From Desulfamplus sp. (GTDB lineage: Bacteria; Desulfobacterota; Desulfobacteria; Desulfobacterales; Desulfobacteraceae): a stretch of DNA of 49,551 nt. Below are positions 42,897 through 49,551 of the stretch, piece by piece. The stretch lies in NCBI GenBank assembly GCA_015232555.1, contig JADFZJ010000020.1:1-49551 (forward strand), in the 5' to 3' direction. Positions within the stretch are counted from its first letter, which is position 1; every line of letters begins with the position of its first letter. The notes under the pieces were generated by a model that worked only from the letters and a program-made list of their open reading frames with translations, ran no database searches and had not been told where the DNA came from. Position numbers and translations under genes: made by a program.

Positions 42897-45710
42897 ATGA
42901 ATAAAATAAATATTCAAGAAATCCTGCCCTTTGTGGAGATGCCCAGCCGTTATCTTGGCTGTGAAGCAAACAGCATCAAAAAAGACCTATCTAAGGTTGA
43001 TCTTAAATTTGCCCTTGCATTTCCCGATCTTTATGAGATTGGCACCTCCCATTTTGGAATGCAGATTTTATATACAATATTGAATCAGCAGGAAAATATC
43101 GCTGCAGAACGATTTTTTACTCCAGCACCTGATATGGAGAATCTTTTGCGAGAGAAAGATATCCCTCTTTTCTCCTTAGAGTCAGAGATTGATCTTAAAT
43201 CTTTTGACATAATCGGATTTAGTCTGTTGTATGAGCTTAATTTTACTAACATTCTCACAATGTTGAGCCTCTCTAAAATTCCGTTTTACGCATCAGAAAG
43301 AGCATCTAAAGCTGATGGAACTAACCAGAACAACAATAGTCTAAATGTTGTAAATGTTAATGCTGATTCTGGTTCTAATTTAGAAAATGATAACACTTTT
43401 CCCCTTATAATTGCAGGCGGTCCTTGCACATTTAATCCTGAACCTTTGGCAGATTTTTTTGATGCTTTTGTAATCGGCGATGGGGAAAAGGTGATTCTTG
43501 ATATATCTAATGCTTTTATTCAGTGGAAAAAAGATGGAAATAGAGATAAGAAAAATCTGCTCAAAAGGCTTTCAAACATACAAGGTGTCTATGTTCCATC
43601 ATTTTTTAAGGCAAGCTACAATGAAAAAGGAATTCAACAGCTTGAGCTTCTGCCAGAATGGAAAGATGCAATCACAGAAAATAAGAGAATTAAACGTGCA
43701 ATTTTGCCTGATATTGCAACTACCCCGTTTCCAACCTCTCCAGTAGTTCCATTTGGAAAACCTGTACATGATCGTTTAAGGCTTGAAATTGCAAGAGGCT
43801 GTTCAAGAGGATGCCGTTTCTGTCAGGCTGGCATGATCTACAGACCAGTTAGAGAACGTTCAGTTGAAGATTTAGTAGATATAACAAAAGAGGCTCTTAA
43901 AAATACAGGTTACAGCGATCTTTCGCTTTTATCGTTAAGCACAGGAGATTACGGTAATCTTGCACCTCTTATGCAGCAGCTCATGGCTATAAACTGCGGA
44001 TATCCTGTCTCTATATCTTTGCCCTCTGTTCGAGCTGGTAAACTTAACACACCTCTTATGAAGATAATCAAAAAGGTTAAAAAAACAGGATTTACAATTG
44101 CACCAGAGGCAGGCAGCCAGAGGCTGCGTGATGTTATAAACAAAAACATTACAGAAGAGGATATATTTAATACTGTAAACAGTGCATTTGCACTTGGCTG
44201 GCGTAACATAAAACTCTATTTTATGAACGGTCTGCCTACTGAAACAGATGAGGATATTCAAGCAATTGCAGATATGGCAAGAAGACTTGCAACCATCAAA
44301 ACGAGTGGCAAAGGAAAAAGTACAATCAGCATAAGTTTTGCATCTTTTATTCCAAAACCTCACACGCCATTTCAACGATGTGCCCAAATTCACCCTGATA
44401 AGGCTATGGAAAACTTAAATTTTCTAAAGCAGCAACTCCGCCACCCGGGGATAAATATTAAATGGCAACACCCAAAAATGAGCCTGCTTGAAGGAGTTTG
44501 GGCAAGAGGAGACAGAAGACTTGCTAAGCTGCTTGTTAAAGCGTGGGCGAATGGGTGCCGTTTAGATGGCTGGTCTGATATGTTCCGTTTTGATCTGTGG
44601 CAGCAATCTTTTGATGAGTGCTGCATTGATCCATATTTTTATACTACCCGTGAGCGGGAAAGAGATGAAACCCTGCCATGGGAACACATTGATTGTGGCA
44701 TTTCAGATAAATTTATGGAATCTGAATTTAACAAGTCAATCAAAGGAGAATTAACTTATGATTGCAGAGAAGATGGCTGCACTGGCTGCGGCATTTGCGA
44801 CTTTAAAACAATACAGCCAGTGCTTCATGACGCTGTAAACCAAAATTTAATCTCCCCCGCTTCTTCACAAAAATCCCAAGCTACCCAACCTAACATTTAT
44901 AAATCAGATATTGATAAACCTGCTATTCCTAACCTCCATATTGATAAAAACATTGATGAAAACTCTTCTGTATCAAATGATACCTTTTCAAAAATTACTA
45001 TATTCTATTCAAGAGTTGGAAAGGCAAAACATTTTGGTCATCTTGAGCTTGCCAAAATAATAAGGAGAGCTATCAGAAGAACAGGCTTGCAGGTTCGATA
45101 CTCCACAGGATTCAGCCCTGCAATGAAAATATCTTTTGATAACCCTCTTCCGGTCGGAATGGAGAGTGAAGAGGAGTTTTTCTCCATACATGCAAACCTA
45201 TCAGCAGGTTTGGGCGATAAAATGGGTCTTGATTATAGTGTAAATTCATATATTAAATCAGATATAAAACTTGATGAGATCGTGGTAAAATTAAATGATG
45301 TTCTGCCTCGAAGCATTATAATTACAGGCTGCGTCCGCTCTCAAGATTTACAAAAAAGAAGAACTTCTGACACAGTATTAACATCATATAGGATTAATCT
45401 TAAAACTTTTTCTATTACTCAAAAATCAATTAATGAATTCATGTCACTATCTGAATATGTGCTGGAGAAACTTAGCTTTAAGGGTATTCAAAGAAGCACT
45501 GATTTAAGAAAAGTAATAAAAAGTATAACACTTATTAACCCATTAACTATTGATAAGAAAGATGAAAGTCTAAAATCCACTCAACTTGAAATGACTCTAA
45601 AAAATGATGGACAGAGAACTATAAGACCATCTGAAATATTAATCGAAGTATTTCAAGTCCCAGATGCTATATTACATGCCGCAGATATTCTTAAACTTAA
45701 GATTAAATAA
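42897..45710 (+). CDS. Radical SAM protein fused to DUF2344 (TIGR03960/TIGR03936 type)
   Basis: About 937 residues from the ATG at 42897, chosen because the family starts near IQEILPFVEMPSRYLG; an ATG at 42873 is possible and neither has a strong ribosome site. The B12-binding-like N-terminal part precedes the radical SAM centre CSRGCRFC (Cys302, 306, 309). A second cluster motif CTGCGICDF lies near the middle. After an Asn/Ser/Lys-rich linker comes the DUF2344 domain (VRYSTGFSPAMKISFDNPLPVG). Exact reaction unknown; its neighbour rng suggests an RNA-linked role. It is 23 bases upstream of rng. Confidence 0.88.
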   Translation: MNKINIQEILPFVEMPSRYLGCEANSIKKDLSKVDLKFALAFPDLYEIGTSHFGMQILYTILNQQENIAAERFFTPAPDMENLLREKDIPLFSLESEIDLKSFDIIGFSLLYELNFTNILTMLSLSKIPFYASERASKADGTNQNNNSLNVVNVNADSGSNLENDNTFPLIIAGGPCTFNPEPLADFFDAFVIGDGEKVILDISNAFIQWKKDGNRDKKNLLKRLSNIQGVYVPSFFKASYNEKGIQQLELLPEWKDAITENKRIKRAILPDIATTPFPTSPVVPFGKPVHDRLRLEIARGCSRGCRFCQAGMIYRPVRERSVEDLVDITKEALKNTGYSDLSLLSLSTGDYGNLAPLMQQLMAINCGYPVSISLPSVRAGKLNTPLMKIIKKVKKTGFTIAPEAGSQRLRDVINKNITEEDIFNTVNSAFALGWRNIKLYFMNGLPTETDEDIQAIADMARRLATIKTSGKGKSTISISFASFIPKPHTPFQRCAQIHPDKAMENLNFLKQQLRHPGINIKWQHPKMSLLEGVWARGDRRLAKLLVKAWANGCRLDGWSDMFRFDLWQQSFDECCIDPYFYTTRERERDETLPWEHIDCGISDKFMESEFNKSIKGELTYDCREDGCTGCGICDFKTIQPVLHDAVNQNLISPASSQKSQATQPNIYKSDIDKPAIPNLHIDKNIDENSSVSNDTFSKITIFYSRVGKAKHFGHLELAKIIRRAIRRTGLQVRYSTGFSPAMKISFDNPLPVGMESEEEFFSIHANLSAGLGDKMGLDYSVNSYIKSDIKLDEIVVKLNDVLPRSIIITGCVRSQDLQKRRTSDTVLTSYRINLKTFSITQKSINEFMSLSEYVLEKLSFKGIQRSTDLRKVIKSITLINPLTIDKKDESLKSTQLEMTLKNDGQRTIRPSEILIEVFQVPDAILHAADILKLKIK

Positions 45711-45733
45711 CTTATTAGACAGGTCAAGATAGT

Positions 45734-47389
45734 ATGCTGAAAGAACTTGTTGTTAATGCAGCAGCCCATGAGACCCGTGTGGCTGTGCTGGAAAACGGAA
45801 CTATTGTAGAACTCTTTATTGAAAGAGGTGATGAATCCAATATTACAGGTAATATTTATAAAGGAAGAGTCCAGCGTGTTCTGCCTGGTATGCAAGCAGC
45901 TTTTATTGATATAGGACTCAATCAGGCAGCTTTTCTATATGTAGATGATATTTTAGATAATACCTGTGATGATATTGCCAGAATCTTTGAGCGGGAAGCA
46001 GAGATGGATTCTGATGGTTCGGACCCAGACGATTTAGATTCAGATGATATAGAATCAGATATTGATGATAATCCTCCAAGTAGTATTGGTATCGGAGGTA
46101 AAGGTAAACCTCATCAGGAAAGAGCTTCATCAGACTGGAAACAGACCTCTAACTACAACTGGAAACCCTCTTTTCCAGAAGAGTGTCCAATAGAAGATTT
46201 GATAACTGAAGGGCAGGAGATTTTAGTTCAGGTTGCAAAATCCCCGATGGGTTCAAAAGGACCTCGCGTTACCACCCATATATCACTTCCCGGCAGATTC
46301 ATGGTTTTGATGCCTACAGTTGAGCATATCGGCATATCAAAAAGGATTGATGATGAAAAGGAGCGGTTACGTTTAAAAGAGCTGCTTCTCTCTGTAAGAA
46401 AAGATAATTTTGGATATATATTCAGAACCGCTGCTCAAGGAATACAGGAGAGCAGACTTTCGCGGGAGATAGCATTCTTAACCAAGACATGGGAAGATAT
46501 TCAGAAAAGAAGCCGTACTGCATCGGCTCCATCTTTGGTTTACAGAGACTTGACTGTAACGTTTAGAGCAGTGCGTGACCTTCTGACAGATGAGGCTGAC
46601 AAGCTGATTATTGATTCACGGGAAGGCTATGAAAATGTTGTGCATTTTTTAGAAAAGCTCATGCCTGATCTTAGAGTATCTGTAGAGCTTTACACAGGAA
46701 CTGAGCCAATATTTGATGCCTATAATATTGAAGGAGATATTGCTCGGGCACTCAAAAAAAAGGTGTGGTTAAAATCTGGCGGTTATATAATCATTGAACA
46801 GACAGAGGCATTAGCGGCAATTGATGTAAACACTGGAAGATATGTTGGAAAGCACAATTTTGAGGAGACAATAGTCAAAACAAATTTAGAGGCTGTCAAG
46901 GAGATTGCTTACCAGATAAGACTTCGCAATATTGGCGGAATTATAATTATTGATTTTATCGACATGAAGAAGAGTCTTCACAAGGAGAAGGTTATGTCAC
47001 ATCTTATAGAGGCTCTTAAAAAAGATAAAAGCCAGACAAATGTTTTGCCTCTCTCTGATTTAGGACTTGTACAGATGACACGAAAAAGAGTGAGAAAAAA
47101 TCTGACCCGCACACTTTGTGAACCCTGCTGCTACTGTGGCGGTGATGGTATGCTTTTATCAGGCAAGTCTATCTGTCATAAGATTCACAGAGATTTAATC
47201 AGTGAAGCTACTGATATTATGGGCAACCGCTTTACAGTCAAAGTTCATCCTGAAATTGCCCAAATGCTCCATGGCGAGGAGAAGCATCTTATAACATCTT
47301 TAGAGGCAAAATTTGGTATGCCTATTGCCATTTATCCTGAACCGCAATACCATATTGAAGAGTATCATATATTTGAGAGTTTGTTGTAA
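45734..47389 (+). CDS. rng: Ribonuclease G/E family protein
   Basis: 551 residues. The S1 domain starts GNIYKGRVQRVLPGMQAAFIDIG, and the catalytic part has AAIDVNTGRYVG and GGIIIIDFIDM with the metal-binding Asp pair. CEPCCYCGGDG is the zinc-link Cys motif. It processes rRNA and decays mRNA. An insert of ~65 residues, very acidic then Trp/Asn/Ser rich (DSDGSDPDDLDSDDIESDIDD), interrupts the S1 domain at about 80-145. It is a shorter, RNase G-like protein without the C-terminal degradosome tail. Confidence 0.92.
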   Translation: MLKELVVNAAAHETRVAVLENGTIVELFIERGDESNITGNIYKGRVQRVLPGMQAAFIDIGLNQAAFLYVDDILDNTCDDIARIFEREAEMDSDGSDPDDLDSDDIESDIDDNPPSSIGIGGKGKPHQERASSDWKQTSNYNWKPSFPEECPIEDLITEGQEILVQVAKSPMGSKGPRVTTHISLPGRFMVLMPTVEHIGISKRIDDEKERLRLKELLLSVRKDNFGYIFRTAAQGIQESRLSREIAFLTKTWEDIQKRSRTASAPSLVYRDLTVTFRAVRDLLTDEADKLIIDSREGYENVVHFLEKLMPDLRVSVELYTGTEPIFDAYNIEGDIARALKKKVWLKSGGYIIIEQTEALAAIDVNTGRYVGKHNFEETIVKTNLEAVKEIAYQIRLRNIGGIIIIDFIDMKKSLHKEKVMSHLIEALKKDKSQTNVLPLSDLGLVQMTRKRVRKNLTRTLCEPCCYCGGDGMLLSGKSICHKIHRDLISEATDIMGNRFTVKVHPEIAQMLHGEEKHLITSLEAKFGMPIAIYPEPQYHIEEYHIFESLL

Positions 47390-47410
47390 TATTAGCCATA
47401 TAAATAAATA

Positions 47411-47450
47411 AAAAAAGTCCCTTCTCTTTTGGAGAAGGGACTTTTTTTAA
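47411..47450. terminator. 16-bp bidirectional terminator between rng and the glycosyltransferase gene
   Basis: AAAAAAGTCCCTTCTC (47411-47426) pairs exactly with GAGAAGGGACTTTTTT (47432-47447), 5-base loop, with T tracts on both strands. Confidence 0.92.
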
Positions 47451-47484
47451 TATCTATATTTGTCAGTTTTTATAATCCAGCGGA

Positions 47485-49032
47485 TTATGCAGCAGTTTTA
47501 ACTTTCTGCAGGAAGATGCTCTGCTCTTCCTTTACTGATGCAACTGCTGGTTTTACTGGTGTTGATTTAATCTGACGAGTCAGCCAACCAGCCTTGTGAG
47601 GTGTTATCAGTGCATAAGGTCTTATCCATGAGAGAGATACGAAGAAGTAGAACCCATAAATAAATGCCCAAAGTGAAGAGAATGTTCCAAACTTCCATGC
47701 GTATATAATGGCTGCCAAACTTGAAGATACAAGCACACCAATAATTGTATTTATTCCAAAGGTCATCGGGTGTAGCACAATCAATCCCCAAGTGATTACA
47801 AGAAATATCTGAGCTTTTGTAATTGCAACCCAACCAGATATAAGGTTTATTCTTGCACCAAGTTTTGAACCTTCACGGAAATTTTTGAAGATAAAACGAG
47901 TCATTGCAATAGTTTCACGAACATTACTTCTTGCCCATCTCAGATACATTTTTGAAAGATTAACATATTTAACAGGTACTTCTGTATATACTTTTGCGTT
48001 CTGTTGAAAAAGCACATGATAACCTTCTCTCAGAATCAGGTTGGTCATGGCACGGTCTTCACCGATATTTGCAGGCTGACCGCAGAATTTCTGATTTAGC
48101 CATTCATCAAGTATATCCATAACCACATTACGGCGATACGCTGACAGTGCACCAGGTGTACACATAACTGCCTTGACTACGCTTTGGCTTGCACGGATAA
48201 AGTCAAAACTATAAACAAATACAACGTCAAGCATTTTGGGGATAATTCCCTTGTCCATATTAAGAACACGCACATTACCTGCAATAGCACCAACTTTTTT
48301 ATCCACTACAAAAGGAGAGACAAGATTTCTTAAAGTATCATGATCAACGGTTGAGTCGCTATCAACTGTTACAAGGACTTCACCTGTACTCTGCTGAAAA
48401 CCTTCATATAGAGCGTGACGTTTCCCTTTGTTACAAGGCTGTTTAATAGTAACAACTCTGTCGCCAAGAACCTCTTTTGCCTTTTTAATCCACTCCCAAG
48501 TATCATCAACGCTTCCGTCATCAACTGCAATGAGTTTCAGTTTATCTTTTGGGTAATCACTTGCTGCAAGGCTCTGAAGGGTTACGAAAACCTGTTTTCC
48601 TTCGTTAAAAGCTGGTACAATAACTGTACAGCCAGGAAGAAGTTCATCAGCACATCCTTCAATCGGCTTGTACATAAGCACCAGCACGATTCTCCAGATA
48701 AGTTCTGCAAATGCAAGAGTTACAAAAACTACAGAGACTTGCAGAAACATTGTTCCTATAGATGTTCCTCTAAGAAAACTTGCCATAGACGCACCATGTA
48801 TAACACCCTGATATGCTGCAACCACAACGATTGCTATACATAGAATAGCGGCTATTTTGTTTGTTTTAGTAGCATTCTTTTCTGAAATTGTGTTGTTTGT
48901 AAAAGATAAAGGGGAAGAAATTTTATCTTTTATAATTTTATTGTTTTTAACTGCTTCGGGAATTGACATTTTGTCATTTTCCAGTGAATTTGAATTTTTA
49001 AGCTGTAATCCAGGATTTACTAAGAGTGCCAT
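47485..49032 (-). CDS. Membrane glycosyltransferase, family 2 (polysaccharide synthase-like)
   Basis: 515 residues. Two membrane helices (about 58-120) precede the GT2 domain: VIVPAFNEGKQVF, AVDDGSVDDT, VTVDSDSTVD (DxD), GEDRAMTN and the (Q/R)xxRW-like LRWARSN. Membrane helices follow. This is the architecture of processive synthases such as hyaluronan or chitin synthase and NodC. AAGGCGG precedes the ATG. Product polymer is unknown. A promoter-like TTGATA/TATAAC pair (18 bases apart on the minus strand, 49055-49084) lies just upstream. Confidence 0.85.
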   Translation of the reverse strand: MALLVNPGLQLKNSNSLENDKMSIPEAVKNNKIIKDKISSPLSFTNNTISEKNATKTNKIAAILCIAIVVVAAYQGVIHGASMASFLRGTSIGTMFLQVSVVFVTLAFAELIWRIVLVLMYKPIEGCADELLPGCTVIVPAFNEGKQVFVTLQSLAASDYPKDKLKLIAVDDGSVDDTWEWIKKAKEVLGDRVVTIKQPCNKGKRHALYEGFQQSTGEVLVTVDSDSTVDHDTLRNLVSPFVVDKKVGAIAGNVRVLNMDKGIIPKMLDVVFVYSFDFIRASQSVVKAVMCTPGALSAYRRNVVMDILDEWLNQKFCGQPANIGEDRAMTNLILREGYHVLFQQNAKVYTEVPVKYVNLSKMYLRWARSNVRETIAMTRFIFKNFREGSKLGARINLISGWVAITKAQIFLVITWGLIVLHPMTFGINTIIGVLVSSSLAAIIYAWKFGTFSSLWAFIYGFYFFVSLSWIRPYALITPHKAGWLTRQIKSTPVKPAVASVKEEQSIFLQKVKTAA

Positions 49033-49054
49033 TTTATCCGCCTTAAATTTGTAT

Positions 49055-49084
49055 GTTATAGCAAAAAATTTTTGTTTATATCAA
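49055..49084 (-). promoter_or_regulatory. Sigma70-like promoter for the glycosyltransferase gene
   Basis: On the minus strand TTGATA (49084-49079) and TATAAC (49060-49055) are 18 bases apart, giving a very short leader of about 15 bases before the ATG at 49032. The rest of the 400-base gap to uppP (to 49432) is AT-rich with no gene or RNA seen. Confidence 0.5.
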
Positions 49085-49432
49085 ATGTTGTTTGTATTGA
49101 TTTTTACTATTGTAACCAGTATATTTTCATTTTATATTATAGCAATCGCCGTGCCAACACTGAAATCACTTGAATAATATGGGAATAAAGCCTGTTAAAT
49201 CCTCTCTCTCTAATGTTTTTACATAAAAATTACGAAAATTTCACACTCATGTACGTATTTTGCACACTATCTTAAGTTTTAATATCAGATAAAGAGTGAC
49301 TCAAGGTCTCTCTTTGAGCTGCATGACTTATCCTCTTGATTTATCATTGATTTTTTAGAGATAAAAATATAGTAATAAAACTATTTAATTGCTAATCATC
49401 AAAACATTAAAACCTTCAGGAAAAATAAAAAA

Positions 49433-49551
49433 ATGGAAACTTACCACGCCTTACTACTTGGAATTGTCCAGGGTCTTACAGAATTTCTTCCAGTCAGCAG
49501 TTCAGGTCATCTTGCACTTGGTCAATATATATTTGATATTAAAGAACCCAC
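49433..49551 (+). CDS. uppP: Undecaprenyl-diphosphatase UppP, 5' part only
   Basis: The window ends inside this gene. The translated start [20 protein letters not shown] followed by [16 protein letters not shown] is the diagnostic N-terminus of UppP/BacA, which recycles the C55 lipid carrier for peptidoglycan and other cell-wall polymers. The QGLTEFLP and SSSGHL motifs are intact. It faces away from the glycosyltransferase gene; both use or supply cell-surface polymer pathways. Confidence 0.9.
   Translation, partial: METYHALLLGIVQGLTEFLPVSSSGHLALGQYIFDIKEP

Noticed and set aside
43935-44393. 152-codon minus-strand frame inside the radical SAM gene
   Set aside because: It is Cys-rich shadow sequence opposite a strongly conserved gene; no start signal.
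48857-49177. 106-codon plus-strand hydrophobic frame at the glycosyltransferase start
   Set aside because: It largely overlaps the real N-terminus on the other strand and the promoter gap; no ribosome site.

Overview
The window reads as a chromosomal segment of an AT-rich Gram-negative bacterium, most likely a sulfate-reducer-type member of the Desulfobacterota (old Deltaproteobacteria). This is inferred from gene content: an exported tetraheme c3-type cytochrome, a radical-SAM/DUF2344 fusion next to RNase G, the rpsF-rpsR-DUF2232-rplI-dnaB cluster, an HflX with a long N-terminal extension, and a CheB-CheR-PAS hybrid. No tRNA, rRNA, CRISPR array, IS element or prophage was found by reading. 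Most of the segment is housekeeping with a few accessory inserts. No genus-level assignment can be proved from the sequence alone.

Layout. 1-4.2 kb: a perfect 26-bp hairpin, a secreted CARDB/M64-like metalloprotease and a PP-loop sulfurtransferase-like enzyme. 4.2-9.8 kb (minus strand): pyrR, moaB, mcrB, mcrC, a small antitoxin-like gene, a RelE/ParE-like toxin and an unknown gene. These form one closely packed minus-strand run, so a type IV restriction/toxin module sits directly behind housekeeping genes. 10-13.4 kb: a small coiled-coil gene and uvrA, which meets a lone yejB-type permease tail to tail. 14.5-19.2 kb (minus): isocitrate dehydrogenase, an EamA exporter, a palindromic intergenic element, an FkbH-type HAD protein and a PLP Cys/Met lyase. 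19.2-25.2 kb (minus): a signalling operon of SAM methyltransferase, CheB-CheR-PAS protein and hybrid histidine kinase.

25.6-31.2 kb (plus): rpsF, rpsR, DUF2232, rplI, dnaB and hflX. 31.2-34.3 kb (minus): aroK, selO and a small exporter. 34.4-37.6 kb: a flavodoxin with a long hairpin terminator, a Spy/CpxP-like metal protein, then a metallophosphoesterase overlapping a ParB-like/RAM-like chimera. 37.9-39.9 kb: tatB, tatC and the cytochrome c3 gene, the last behind a consensus promoter. 40-47.4 kb: recD2 (minus) diverging from the radical-SAM/DUF2344 gene and rng. 47.4-49.5 kb: a membrane glycosyltransferase and the start of uppP.

No single unambiguous new system stands out. The best candidates for follow-up are: the McrBC and toxin module coupled to pyrR-moaB; the translationally overlapping metallophosphoesterase/ParB-RAM pair; the JAMM-like signature in the HflX extension; the CARDB/M64-like protease with a cysteine-rich insert; and acidic or Asn/Asp-rich inserts in otherwise conserved proteins (S6, TatC, RNase G, RecD2, UvrA).
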